A stretch of DNA of 64,000 nt from Eunapius fragilis. Taxonomy: Eukaryota; Porifera; Demospongiae; Spongillida; Spongillidae. Positions 8,674 to 20,649 of the stretch are shown here, piece after piece. Numbering within the stretch: position 1 is the stretch's first letter; each line of letters opens with the position of its first letter. Where the stretch lies: positions 2,305,217 through 2,369,216 of the forward strand of contig OY811977.1 of NCBI GenBank assembly GCA_963681505.1, given 5' to 3'. The notes beneath the pieces are model-generated. The model searched no databases. It had not been told where the DNA came from and was given only the letters and a program-made list of their open reading frames with translations. The translations under genes and the position numbers were made by a program.

Positions 8674-11600
8674 ATGAAGGTACCATCATACGTGGCAGTT
8701 CTAGTGGTCATCTGCGTGTATTCAGCGGCGGCTGCACCGAGCAGCAGCAGCAGCGCTTACCTTGGTAAGCTGGACGTTTGTGGTATCTCGATCGGCGTAT
8801 GTCATTCTCAGTATATTGTATATTATTATATACCCGCGCCCGTGCTGTGGACAATATATTGAAACTCGCGCGAATTAATGAATCATGGCTTATGCACGCC
8901 ACATCGGTATATCTCCATATACACACATACAGAGCTAGGGCCGGTGTACCAACGGAAGTGTCTCTTTGTGGTCGTTCAATTATCTTACATTAACCAGCAC
9001 AAACATATTGCACACCTGCAACAGATGTCGTGTGTAACGGCCAGGCACTTAGGGGGATCAGCACCTGCCCTTTCGCGCCGTGCTCAGTAGCGAAGTGTTC
9101 TCGGCTGCCGTCTGCTACGTGCTACAACGACTACTGCGAAGGATGCAACTACAGGTACTACCTGAATGGTGTCGACGTCACATCCAAGTGCGGTAAGGAT
9201 TAAGGAACAATTTGACAATTTTTATGCATGTTAGATACGAGGGAATACACACAAATGATATCACGCAGCATGCTGACTTGCATTGCTGTGGGACATGCAC
9301 AGCACATGTATTTAATTTGGGTATATATATATATAGGAGAGACCCATGCACAGGGCGTACATGGAATTTCTTGTGTACCTATAGCAACATGTATATACTG
9401 TTTCAATTCCCCCTTTAGCATGTCGCTTTCACGATCACCTGTACATAATAGCTTCACTGATATTATGCCATGCAATGTCAGACTGCATTCATACAAGCAT
9501 GCATCCATAACCGTATTAATTGTTCATGTTAGGCTTGGCTTGGCAACACTAGCGATCGGATTTTGGCACGCAGAATTACAATTTACAAGTAGCAAACTGC
9601 ATGGTTTCAATGCAGCAATATATGGCTGCTGTTTATGTGTTGACGTCTAGGTAACAGGTGGGAGTGCCAACCGCTAAGCCCTATATATTACCGCGGCTCC
9701 ATGTATGGACTGCTAGCTGGTGCGATGCCATAAAGTGTCTTTATAGAAGATGCATGCATGGTGACGCATTTAAAATTTCTCAATCTCTATAAGGCCATGC
9801 AAAACTGATTATTAGTTTCACGTCCCCGCCCGCCTTTTTGGACGCCCTGCACCAAACTTCGTTAGTAAATTATTCATATCACGTGATACCCACGCATCCC
9901 ATGCACAGCCCGGAATCGTGTTTTGTGTCCCAAGGAACATATGTCCGCAACTTAATTGATGTTTATCATATACCCCGCCACGGAGACGAGTTTCACCTCT
10001 ACAGGCCGGAGTTGTCTGGGGACCATGCAGGGCTGCCGCGATGTACCGATATACACAGGAAAAAGTTTCGTGTTCCCATCCTTGATCCACATTCCCAGGG
10101 TGGAATGGTTTATGTCAACATTGTACCTTAGATGTGGTTAGCAAAGAAAACTGCAAACCTGGGAACATGATCAAAATCCAAGATGGGAACACGAAACTTT
10201 TCCCTGTGATATCCGATATATCGTTTGGTCATATGGCGATACAAATGTGCATGGAATATATGGAGATAGACGGAAGAATGGACGGAGATAGACGGAAAAA
10301 TACGAAAAGTAATTCAGCAAGTGCAACACGATCGGCTATACACGCTGCCGTACTGCGTACACATATACCGTAAATTATCCGTCCGGCCCCTATCTAAATA
10401 AAAAATGTCTCGTGTACCGCGAACGCTTGAAGTAGGAGTACATGAGTTTTTTTTTAATGGGGGGTGGGGGGGACTTGTATAGCTGCACAATTACAACACG
10501 AACCCCCACTTTGCATTATGGCACTGAAAAATGCATTTACCAAGATTTGTACGACTAATTTGGCTTGTATAGTTATACTATCATGTCTGTACGAACCCTT
10601 ATATTATAACATGAACCATCTCTATCCATAATATTATCTCTGCTCTAATCCCATAGGATTGCGTCCTTTTGTATTTGCATTTATAAATGAATCAATGGTT
10701 ATAAAGGAAAATTATAAATCAACAATAAAAATGAAATGAATAATTACCGCCCGCCCGCATCCTTTTTTGAAAAAGGGTGGACGAGAAACTAATGATCAAT
10801 TGTGCATCGCCTAACTGATTGTCGCCTATCTCAAGCCCCTGCATGTCTGGTGGTTAGCCGCAGCTTTAGAAACGTTAATTTGTTTGACTGTTATTCTATT
10901 TGTTAATATTGTATGAAGCAATTTCGCATCATAACAAATTACTGTCCATGTAAGATCCATCTAGGCTTATTATATGCATGACATCAGAGACCATGCATGC
11001 ACGTTTTCGACTGGATATATTTTGCATGCCAATTTCCTACACGATCGTGGCTTGAGGAGTATGTAATATAGAGGAGAGAGCGTTATGAAGATAGGCCACA
11101 AGTACTGCGGCCCATGTGCAGATGCAAAAGTAAATAAAGTTTTTGAAATTGCTAAATATCTACCTTACAACTGTCCCTTTTAAGGTGATTATAAACGAGA
11201 GTAGCATTATTCATTAATTCACAATATTAGTAGCCACCTTATATGGCCAGTTGGATTTGTTCCGATCGTGTGGACATTATCTGATCGGAACGATGGCCTT
11301 TCCTCGCAACAGTCTGGCTATGCCAACTACAATATCATCACTACCGCTTTCTGTGGGCATGGTATGATAATGTTCTGATCACAGTAATTATTTTCCTGGC
11401 ACTGTTACTTTCATTATTTCATGCAATGCTATATATACCATGAAGCAACGCTCACATATAGTATGAATCATATGAAGAAGAATAAAACTATTAAGAATGC
11501 TGAAGAATATTAAAACATACCGTACATGTAAAATCGCCGCGGCGTCTATTTGAGTCTAAAACGCTTGTGGAAGATTTGGATCGATACTCGCGCCATATAT

Positions 11601-12659
11601 AAATACCAGCACTGTAGTAAGGGCCCGCGGTTGAAAGTTGCACACATGCATGCTTGGACAATCGATGATTGCCTGCATGGCGATGCCAGGGTATGCCGTT
11701 ACGGTGGTGCTGCTGTTTTTGTGGGGGTATTCATGTTTGTCGTCCCAAATAGACGCTGCGGCGTTTATTTAGGATTTTACGGCAGCAATAAAAAAAAAAT
11801 TAAGGAACAAATAATAAAAACATTGTCTATGAGAAAGTTGGTGATGGTCTATAAGCATGGAAGGCTATAGTGATATAAAAAGCAAGGAAACAAGAGTTCT
11901 GAATTAAAAGGAAAAATGAATAGACCTGTATCATTAAAAACGTGTGGAGAAACCGCCATACATCGGCGTAACTCATTAACCACATGCACGCGTGTACATT
12001 AGAATAAGTGGCCCAATAATTCGAACTTAAAGGGTAAAAATCTGTTGACTTACATACATAAAAATCATATCAAATGTGCTGTATTAACAACCTCTCGGGA
12101 GAAAAATCTGGTATGCCTGGTATTGAGAGTTCTATACTTGTCTATGGGATGATATACAGAAATACGTCGTGATCCCGCAAACCGCGAATTAATTCCTAAC
12201 TTTGTTGACGGCTCATTTCTCCATATGTGTTAGTATCATTTTTCATTTTCAGTCAGAAGCCTTGCTTCCTTTCTTTTAGCCTTCCATTTGTATACCACCA
12301 ACTTTCTCATAGAGAATGTTTTATCAGTTACATGCATATTTATATTATTTTATGTAACTCCCTACAGATCCTTGCGCGTCAAAAAGGTGCCCGCAGCAAA
12401 CAGCTTGCTATTTCGATAGCCAATACTCGCCATACTGCGCCCTGCAATGCAGCAGTCTCCTCCAATGCCCCATAGGGTATACCTGCAGAACAAACCCTAT
12501 TTCGTATCCCTCCGTGAAGTGTATCGAAGGAACTTGTGGTTATCCTAACACCGGATATTGCATTAAGGTACGTGTAACGGTTGGTGTACATGCATGCTTG
12601 GAATAACATTAGCGTTTAACTTAATATTCCTACTCTGTCTTTTAATTTAGCCTCCTTGA
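8674..12659 (+). CDS. Small secreted cysteine-rich protein, tandem gene 1 (4 exons)
   Basis: Exons 8674-8764, 9025-9192, 12368-12567 and 12651-12659 join in phases 1, 1, 0 to give 155 codons and a stop. Residues 1-20 (MKVPSYVAVLVVICVYSAAA) are a clear signal peptide. Domain 1 (exon 2) has CPFAPC, AKC, CYNDYCEGCNY and ends VTSKC; it resembles a cysteine repeat common in invertebrate secreted proteins beside Kunitz or WAP domains. Domain 2 (exon 3) begins DPCASKRCPQQTAC and ends EGTCGYPNTGYCIK, with a follistatin/Kazal-like start. The last exon codes only PP and stop. The paralogue at 14,707 has the same phases and an exon 3 of identical length (200 nt), which supports the model. Probably an extracellular disulfide-rich effector or inhibitor; target unknown. 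Confidence 0.75.
9806..10798. mobile_element. Possible inverted-repeat element in the intron of gene 1
   Basis: tgattattagtttca with cgtcc at 9,806 is matched inverted by ggacgagaaactaatgatca ending near 10,798, giving a terminal-inverted-repeat unit of about 1 kb. It encloses a second inverted-repeat unit at 10,053-10,208. No transposase is seen. The arms carry mismatches, so it is not very recent. Confidence 0.4.
10053..10208. repeat. Inverted repeat (MITE-like)
   Basis: cacaggaaaaagtttcgtgt on the left is matched inverted by acacgaaacttttccctgtg on the right, and the match continues inward for about 50 bp. A short foldback element nested in the 9.8-10.8 kb unit. Confidence 0.65.
10800..12225. 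other. Intron sequence of gene 1, nothing coding seen
   Basis: AT-rich intronic sequence without a supported exon, RNA gene or clear repeat. A diverged relative of the 53-kb arm repeat follows at about 12,225-12,330 (caccaactttctcatagaga), just before exon 3. Confidence 0.45.
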
Positions 12660-14215
12660 GATGTATGTACCATTACATACATAACAGTGCATGCATCACA
12701 TCATATTACTGCATCATAAAACCTTACACGACTCCGCGAGAGCGGTCTCTACAATTGTCATGGACGGGTCTTGCCATGCACGTGCGGGCTCAGATTTGAA
12801 CTTGCATGTGCTGTGTTGCCCCATCTGTGGTAGTCAGGCAGAAGTGGAGACCGCGGGGCTAAAGCCACAACTTTGGCATTCAATCGTTCCCTTACGGCAG
12901 CACGAAATCCATGTAAATTTTCGTTGTTGCAGGGTGTTGTTCCCGGTACTAAAACTACATAATGGTTAATCCAGATTTTGTATGCATAGATTCATGATTT
13001 TATTATGTGCGTTAAAATTAGAATCTCGATGTCTTTCATATATGTAGCTTTGCAATTAAGATGGCGATTTTTTTTGACATTCTATCACAGTGCTAACACT
13101 TACCCAAGCAATCTTGTGTCAATTATCCCAGACGCATAATTCTTTATAATGGTCAAATAACTTAGAACATAGGCATTAATTATTTGTGCAGAAGTTTGGT
13201 CGATGCACGTTACTTTGGATTAGAATTAACTTAGTCCACACTATTATATATTCTCAACACTGATTTTGAAACTACCATGCAAAATAGCAATTTATTCCGT
13301 AGAAGGAAATCACAAATTCAAAGGCTATACGTCCGATTGTCATTCACAGGCAGACTATAATACCGATGTAAATTTCATATTACATGTCAAACTGCTGTCC
13401 GCGTCAACTTTTACCAAGATATAAGTGATATGACAACTACCTATGTGGCTCGTAGCCCAGGTATCCCTCTAGGACGTATATACGCGTGCGATCTGTCGTG
13501 AACTTAAAAACTCTGCTCCTATTGGCTTCCTTTTATATATACTCATGTATATAATATTTGCATCACGACTTTTTATCGTGAACTGTACCAGTTATACCAG
13601 AAATCTATTATAACACGAAACAGGATGATATAAATAAAGAAAGAGCTCACTTGCATGCGGAAGAGGGAGCTAATTGAGAATTTATGTTTCATACGGTGTA
13701 TGCACTAGTGCATTATTAATTTGATTTCCATTTCAGGAGGAGGGTGCGCTAACAGTGGTTATCTAAACGAGAGAATATCTCGATCCTGTTAGCTGTCGCG
13801 GCATAGTGCCAAAATTGAACTTTTATTTTTAGTTAAATGTGCTGGGCGTGCAATTATATAGGACTTTGTATATGCAACTCATGAACTTACTACATATACA
13901 CTCACGCAATAAGTTAAGTCATTATGATTATAGGGCCCTGCTCAATATCAATTATATGCTATATAATATCCGGCCGGCCGTTATACAATCAGTGCAACAT
14001 CAGTTATGTCCCATTCATGCGCAGGTTCCGGTCTACGCTGTCCTGCATGATCACCGAACGCTCATGCCGCAACTCTTTAAAAATAGAACTTCGCTTTACG
14101 AATTTGGCCACATGCCTTTGAATATAGTATTATAACCTGCGTATACGTACCATTACGTCATGCAACAGCGACGGCGCAGTACTGATGCTATATATATATA
14201 TATATATATATATAT
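12660..14215. other. Spacer between the two tandem cysteine-rich genes
   Basis: No coding exon is supported; short open frames lack domain content or splice context. The stretch is AT-rich and full of ATGCAT/GCATGC words, with a (TA)n run at about 14,190-14,215 abutting the following MITE. Confidence 0.45.
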
Positions 14216-14465
14216 GGGACAGTGTCCAGCAGAATCACCCTTCTGGCTAGTTTTTCAAGTTTTCAAATTTTTTGATTTTCATTGAACACCCATGAGCTTC
14301 TGTCAAATGATCCTTACGCATCCTAAATCGGACTATCCATCACAAAGTTATTAGGCACTGAATTTATAATTAGCCATACATTTCAATGCGAGCGTTACTT
14401 TTCTTTTGCTTGTTCTGGAAATTTTGAAAAAGTACCATAAGGGTGATTTAGCTGGACACTGTCCC
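14216..14465. mobile_element. MITE with GGGACAGTGTCCAGC terminal repeats, copy 1
   Basis: The unit starts gggacagtgtccagc, ends gctggacactgtccc, and sits in a TA-rich site. A second copy in the opposite orientation lies at 22,171-22,403 and shares internal sequence (aagtaacgctcgcattgaaa and its complement). No coding capacity; a non-autonomous DNA transposon, probably with a TA target duplication. Confidence 0.8.
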
Positions 14466-14706
14466 ATATATATATATATCGCTATATAATAAGACACTGA
14501 TGTCATCACATGCATGACTTGCATGTGTTCCCACCCCCCTCCCCCTCCCTCTTTTGTATATAAACAACTACAAGGAAAGGGCTGTGCTGTGTGCGTTGCT
14601 AATGATAATTCCAGACACATGCATGCTGTAGACTAAACACATGCATGTTTCATAACTTAAAGCAAAGCCATTTTGTGATAGAGCTAGACTAAAGCAGCGG
14701 AGGACA

Positions 14707-17700
14707 ATGGAAGCTAAAGTTATTGTTATGATTGCCGTATGCCTTTGCGCAGCGACTGCCGCCGCCTCTGCCATCGGTGAGGGTACCAAAAAAAAAAAAT
14801 GACATGCACATACACCATATAGTAAGTGTGTGAAGAGAGAGGAGAGGGCGGGCGAGTGAGAGTGGATGAGAGAGGAGTGAGTGTGCATGAGAGAGAGTGC
14901 GAGAGAGAGAGAGTGCTGAGAGAGAGAGAGTGCTGAGAGAGAGAGAGAGAGTGAGTGAGAGTGCATGCACGAGAGAGAGAGAGAGAGAGTGAGAGAGAGG
15001 GGAAGGGAGAGGGAGGGAGCGAGGGTGGGAGGGATGGAGGATAGCGTCGAGGTGGAGAAACATATTGGGTTGCGCATGGTGACAGTTTTCCCCCTCGTAA
15101 CATGTGAGCTGCAATATTCTTGATATCCTCATATATACTCCCCTAGATTGTAATGGACGCCGCAACAGATGTCCGTTTGAACCATGCTTAAAGGCGAAGT
15201 GTTCGAACTTCCCAACGGCTAAGTGCATCAATGTCTACTGCACAGGGTGTAGATACATGTACTTTTTGGACGGAGAAAATGTCACTGAAAAGTGCGGTAC
15301 GTGCTAATCAAAAATGGAACTTATAAACATATGTAGCATCCCGACAAGCGCGATAATATCGGGAGGGGGGGGGGGGGGGGCGTGGGTTTGAAGGCTTGAA
15401 GAGAGGTTCATTGGCGTAGGTGTGGTAAGGTACATGTGTATCTTATCACACCATGTATATGTGTACCTCAAATCAATTTTGATTTCATACTGATTATAAA
15501 TCAATTGTTAAATCAACGCATGATTTGACAGTAAAATCAAGTGCGCTTGATTTGCGCTTGATTTTACTGTCAAATCAATTGTGAATCAATAATTGATTTG
15601 ACGCGTTTTTTCGCTGTGATGTCAATGGACCTCAAATACTATATCGCGCTTGTCCGGTTGTCGCTATAAAGTACACTGTGAACACGCGCACGTGAGTATA
15701 TAATTATGCTGCGACTTGTTAGTGTAGTTCTGATATGATTAATAATCTTACGGAACGGGATTGGAAATGCTATATCCTTACCCATTCGTCATTTTTGCAA
15801 TGTTCCATCATCGTTTCGCATGAGAGTATGGCGGGCTATCGTAGAAGGGCAATAAAGAAACAAGTCAAAAACAGAGGGATCACACGATATAACAAGATTT
15901 CCAAAACTTTTTAGATGGTCTTAAAAACTTAGGGCTGTGTATGATGACAAAAGCGCGCGATCAGCATTGCGAAAGCGAAGCGCAATTTTATTGGTCCATC
16001 AGTGAGGTGGTACAGGTAGCATGGTCAGGCAACGAAAGATAGCGTCAGAGCAAGCACAATGAATGAAAGGGTGCGTAGCGTTGGTTTCAAGAACGCCAGC
16101 CAGTTTTATAATCGTAAAGATCTATAGCTTCCACAGCAGAAAAAAAAGGCGTAGAATCAATTCTTGATTTTCAATTGCTACTTTTTAAAATTTTTTAAAA
16201 AAGTAATGAATTAATATTATACTCATATACAACGTTGCAATAAAATTACGGTATGTCTGGTTAAATAATTAGGTTAAATGATATTGATCAACTAGGTACT
16301 TTCTAGTCCAGAGCGAACCTAGATTCACTATGCACTAGCTCTACAGGGAGAGGGACACTGCAAGGTACACGCCCCTTTGATGAACGAGCTCCTCTGATGC
16401 ATTGGATGGATGAGCGGAGGAGAGAAAAGGACAGATGGCATCGCAACCAACCAATGGTTTAGCTGTAGGATGAGTTCCATTTGGAAGCTAGCCGGTCTGC
16501 AAGGCGATTATAAAAAGTTGTTGCAATTGGACCCATTCCACCAGTAGTGGAGAGTACAATGGGGGTGAAAGAGGCATGCTCTATTTCCCTGATGCGTTGC
16601 TCACATGCTCTTTGTTTTTCTTTTTCATGTCTGCGGTAGCAAGCACTGAGTATGGGTGTAGTGTTAGATGGAGCAAGTGGGTTAAGAACTCTGACATCAA
16701 AAAACGTTTTTTCAAAATGGCCACCCCAGAAACCATCAGCTGCAATGTCTGATCTTGCTCCAATGTCAGTGATGGTAGAGGCAAGTTTGAGGATGATTCC
16801 CAGACAACAGAGGCACTCTACTGGTTGATGCAAACATAATTCCCTCAATCGAGAGGCAGGCTGCTTTTAGAAACATCCAGCACCTTTGTCCTTCACTTTC
16901 AGTTGTTCTAATTAATACCTATCTTGAAGACATTGATTTATTTGTTGATGGTGTGACATGCTTTCAATTGAAGGAACCACAGAAGGTGACCTATCAGCAG
17001 TGGCGATGAATTGGCACTTTATCACTCATAAAAAAATTACAAACTTGTGATGTCACCCAAGCTTAATAGCTTGGTATGCAACAGCTGCGATCGATGCTGG
17101 TGGACAGTGTAACCAAAGCTGGATTTGTTTGATGGTACTGGCATCACAGTAATTGCTGATGGTGACAGATACCTTTGTGCTGCCATGGGAAGCAGAACCT
17201 ACATTGGAACGTATGCTGAAATCAGAATCTCTGAGTTTGTACGTGAGATGAAAATTCTATCATGCAGCTGTTGCACTTACCCAACCTGCTAGGGGGCCTT
17301 GGTATAATAATTCATTCACTAATGTATTCATATCACTCATACCACTTCCGTAAAGGTGACTTCTGCTCTGGCAAACCTTGTCATCACTCGTGCAACTTCA
17401 ATGCCTCCTGACCTTGGGATCCAATAATTCGAGGGAAAAAACCTAGCACGTAACCAAAGTAAAGCAATGGAAAAAACATCTGGCACTCAGTTACTAGCTA
17501 TGCTCCCTGCCAAACAAAAACGATCTCTAGAGATTGTAAGTGAGAAAGGAGCACCCAGCTGGCTGAATGCTCTCCCTATATAGCAAGGCATGGTTTTGCT
17601 CTACACAAAGGGTGCTTTTATCTGTTTACGCTATGGCCTTTCTTACCATCACATTGCATATGTGGCTCCATCAATACTGTGGAGCATGCCATGAATTGCC

Positions 17701-18494
17701 CACCAGTCCTTCAATCCAACACAATGAGCTAGGTGCGTGATCTTACCTCCGCATTCCTCAGTGAAGTAAGTCACAATGTGCATACAGAACATACTTTGTG
17801 CAGCCATTACTGCTAGGGTGAGTACCTTAGATATACGTCTCCAATGGAGTAGTTGGACAGAATTTCTGTGGGAAATAGCATGCACCAAGCTACTTACTTT
17901 GATGTTAGAATATTCAACCCATTTGCTCAATCTTATGGCAATTCCTCCATGTCAAAATGCCACAGGAAAGATGAACTGGATAAGAAGAGGGAATATGAAG
18001 AACAAATTAGAGGGTTGATGTTCACCTTTGGTATTCTCTACAGCTGGGGGTATGGGCCCAATAGCAACCACAGTTACAAGAGAATAGCATCATTAATTAC
18101 AGACAAGCGACAAGAACCCTATTCTACCACACTTCTTTTTGGCTGCGATGCAAACATGTGTTTTTCTTTACTCTGCTCAGCGATCATGTGCTTTCAAGGA
18201 AGCAGGTCTTTTCATTTCCACTCAGAATACCAATCTATATTACTGATCTGCGCAGAGGCAAAGGTCCACTGAAAGTTGTTCTAATCTTTTTGCATTGTTT
18301 GATTTGTATTCTGTACCTGTTTTTCTGAGTTATGTATAATGAAATACCTAATACGTACAGGGTAATAACCTAAACTCATGCACAAAAACTGTTTCCAAAT
18401 ATAATGTGTGTTGAAATGATCTAGAATGACCCACGTCCGTTAATTCAGTTTACACATAATAACGAAACAAGCATATATTCGCATTTTAACTTCA

Positions 18495-18528
<34 letters not shown>

Positions 18529-18730
18529 AGACCCATGCGCCTCTGTGACGTGTCCACCGCGAACAGTCTGCGTCTTTGACGCTAAATACTGGGCGTATTG
18601 CGCCCGGCAGTGTATTGCAGCAACGGACTGTCCGACGGGGTACTACTGCAAGCCAAACAGGCCTCTGTATAAACCAGCTAGCTGCATTGAGGGCGTCTGC
18701 GGTTACCTATCGCATGGATATTGCATAAAA
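14707..18730 (+). CDS. Small secreted cysteine-rich protein, tandem gene 2 (at least 3 exons)
   Basis: Exons 14707-14776, 15147-15296 and 18531-18730 join in phases 1, 1, 0 for 140 codons; the final short exon is unresolved (an acceptor before 18,840 would give an immediate or near-immediate stop, like gene 1). A signal peptide (MEAKVIVMIAVCLCAATAAA) precedes domain 1 (CNGRRNRCPFEPC, KAKC, VYCTGCRY, VTEKC) and domain 2 (DPCASVTCPPRTVCVFD, EGVCGYLSHGYCIK). Exon 3 matches gene 1 exon 3 in length and cysteine spacing, so the two genes arose by tandem duplication. A TATA-like tgtatataaaca lies at about 14,555, rather far from the ATG. The acceptor of exon 3 is a run of 32 C then AG. Intron 2 has taken in LINE remnants. 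Role unknown; probably an extracellular inhibitor or effector. Confidence 0.72.
14826..15035 (+). repeat. GA-rich microsatellite in intron 1 of gene 2
   Basis: Imperfect (GA)n/(GAGA)n tract with interspersed gtgagtgag units. The long Ser/Leu-rich reverse frames here are artefacts of the repeat. Confidence 0.9.
15480..15610. repeat. Foldback element with tgattt-rich arms
   Basis: The arms ttgacagtaaaatcaagtgc and gcttgattttactgtcaa face each other around position 15,555, with further outward matches (aatcaattg, ttgatttgac). No coding content; a small foldback or MITE. Confidence 0.6.
16459..16848 (-). mobile_element. LINE 3' fragment (RLE-type, family B), reverse orientation
   Basis: An open minus-strand frame reads GARSDIAADGFWGGHFEKTF, then FDVRVLNPLAPSN, RIREIEHASFTPIVLSTTGG and RLADRLASKWNSSYS. 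This is the C-terminal endonuclease-like region also seen at about 44,070-44,350 (DIAADGFCG, FDL-type motif). The D...E...DVRV spacing fits a PD-(D/E)XK restriction-like endonuclease, as in R2-superclade LINEs. 5'-truncated; it sits back to back with the plus-strand remnant that starts at 16,860. Confidence 0.6.
16860..18290 (+). mobile_element. Decayed LINE (RLE-type, family B) in the intron of cysteine-rich gene 2
   Basis: In changing frames the plus strand keeps recognisable pieces in LINE order: an RT piece (INTYLEDIDLFVDG near 16,910-16,960), a CCHC-like piece (CGSINTVEHAMNC near 17,660-17,700), the endonuclease-like region (FDVRIFNPFAQS near 17,900) and a tail (YKRIASLITDKRQEPYSTT near 18,080). 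Many stops and shifts make it inactive. Its insertion explains much of the 3.2-kb intron. Confidence 0.6.
18497..18528 (+). promoter_or_regulatory. Run of 32 C serving as polypyrimidine tract of an acceptor
   Basis: A 32-base poly(C) run lies immediately before the AG of exon 3 of cysteine-rich gene 2 (exon at 18,531). The same position in gene 1 has an ordinary acceptor (tccctacag). The run may be a slippage-prone splice signal or partly an assembly artefact. Confidence 0.6.
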
Positions 18731-18839
18731 GTGGGTAAATGGATATATTGGTGTGGTCTATACTGCATGCAGCTAGTACATTTCCCACATGTGTTTAATT
18801 TTTCCCCAACCAAATATTAATAGTTTAACAGATACTAGT

Positions 18840-20217
18840 CAGTAACAAGTAACAAGTTAGGCAGAGAAATATATAATAAAACACTGATAAAGAGAGGTGA
18901 AGGGCTGTAAGTGGGGGCTGATCACGTGAGTGGTTACTTTCCGCCTTCCTTTTCGACTCTATATGACCACTAGATCTACTCTTAGACTTCAGTGTAGAAT
19001 GTTATATATACTTGCATGCATAAAATATTAATGTTAACGGGTCAGATATTTAATACGGCAAAGGAGTATATTCTAAGAGTACGTATTCCTACCATTTCAA
19101 TAAAAGGCTGCACTTCCTTCTCAGGCTGACAAGTACGCGGCTGAAAGTCCCATGTTCGAACTCGGATGACCCGGCAAATCCCATTGCAATGCAGAAAACA
19201 GTATATTCCCCTTTGAATAATGCATAAAAATGCGCGCATGCGTGTTACTATTCACTGGTGCATGTGCATTTTATTATCAATTAAGCGCGTGGTTATTTCC
19301 ACTGTTCATTCAATTAACTTTAATAAGTTCTGTAGTGATATACTAAAGCACGCGTACGGTTCTAGGCAATAGTAACAGTGAAGTGACTGCTATTACTTTA
19401 CTGCAAGGTAATCACCAAGTGCATAATTGATGTATTTGAGAAACTATGAGAATGCGGCGTGAACTCACGCAAATATATGGTCATATGAAGAAACTTGCAT
19501 GACCCTCTCAAGATTCATGATATGTAGCCAAAGAGCCAAGAATCACTTGGTCAAAAGATACATGCAAGATCCACAGTCATAAAACTGTCGGTCTTCGAGA
19601 AGTCACAAGATGATCACGTGACGATAATTATTCATTGTGCGTGTGCATATGGAAAATGTTAATTATTGCATTCTATATTAGCGTACGCGCGTTAATACGG
19701 TGGGGAGTGGCTCCGTATCAACATTAGCAGCTACTAGTATTAAGTTTCAGGTGAGAGAAACGTTGGAAATCTGATCGGCGACTATTGACAGGTAAGCATA
19801 TACACACGCAGAACGTACAGTGTTTGTATGGACGAAGGGTGTCACGCGATCAGACACACCATGCATGCATGAAGGCCTACGCACAGTCACACACATCCCG
19901 TGTCAAATAAGCGTACAGGTCCATATGGGGTGCACCCAGTACGCGAGTAACAAACGAATCGTAACTTTAAATTGCCATGCCTTGATATGGTACGCTAAGC
20001 TGGTCGTCTAGGCAAATGTTTTGGGGTTTAACGATATGTGCGGGAACTCATTTATGTGCGGGAACTCAATAGCTACTCAATAGCTACTCAGCTTTTAATT
20101 TGATTCATACACAACATTATCATTGTAACATGGGTACCCTGATGTCGGAATTAGTGGATTTGACACCGCTAATGGATTGTGGTTTCTAAAAAATGGCTGC
20201 GTAGGCACATATACATG
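18840..20217. other. Gene-free stretch
   Basis: No coding exon with domain content or splice context, no RNA gene and no clear repeat family was recognised. Confidence 0.45.
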
Positions 20218-20373
20218 TAGAGAGGTTGCATCGTCATCCCGGGAAGATCGGCGGCCATGTTTTTTGAGGTTGTAAACAATCCGTCTGTACAGATTGGAAA
20301 CATTCTGTAACAGAACTGGAGACACCAAAAACATGGCCGCCGATCTTCCCGGGATGACACTGCAACCTCTCTA
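20218..20373. mobile_element. Short inverted-repeat element (MITE)
   Basis: agaggttgcatcgtcatccc followed by gggaagatcggcggccatg is matched inverted by catggccgccgatcttccc and gggatgacactgcaacctct, with arms of about 43 bp and two or three mismatches around a loop of about 65 bp. No coding capacity. Confidence 0.8.
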
Positions 20374-20385
20374 TAGTGCGTAGGC

Positions 20386-20645
20386 AGTGGCGTATCCAGA
20401 GAGGGTGCCCCGTGTGCTCGAGCACCCCCCTCGACCAAAATTGTAACCGTTAATTATTAACGATAACGTATTTGCTGTGTGCCAAAGGCCCCCATGCACT
20501 TTTCGTATCGGACCTGAAGCGAACTGCAACCCCCCCACCACACTTTTCGTATCGGACCTGAAGCGGACTGCACCCCCTCCCCCCCACTTTTCGTATCGGG
20601 CCTGACCTTAAGCACCCCCCTAGCTGAAATCCTGGATACGCCACT
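20386..20645. mobile_element. MITE with AGTGGCGTATCCAG ends
   Basis: The left end agtggcgtatccag and right end ctggatacgccact are inverted copies. The interior has C-rich runs and three copies of ttttcgtatcgg(a/g)cctga. Related tcgggcctgaagcg words recur at 51,845-51,860, so this is a dispersed family. Confidence 0.75.
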
Positions 20646-20649
20646 GGTA

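Noticed and set aside
9200-9650. Open frames inside intron 2 of cysteine-rich gene 1
   Set aside because: AT-rich random frames with ATGCAT words; the gene model and its paralogue show that this is intron.
14568-15231. Ser/Leu-rich minus-strand proteins
   Set aside because: They are translations of the GA microsatellite in an intron of the cysteine-rich gene 2.
20095-20438. Reverse frames near 20.2 kb
   Set aside because: They run across two MITEs and change frame between them; no protein similarity.
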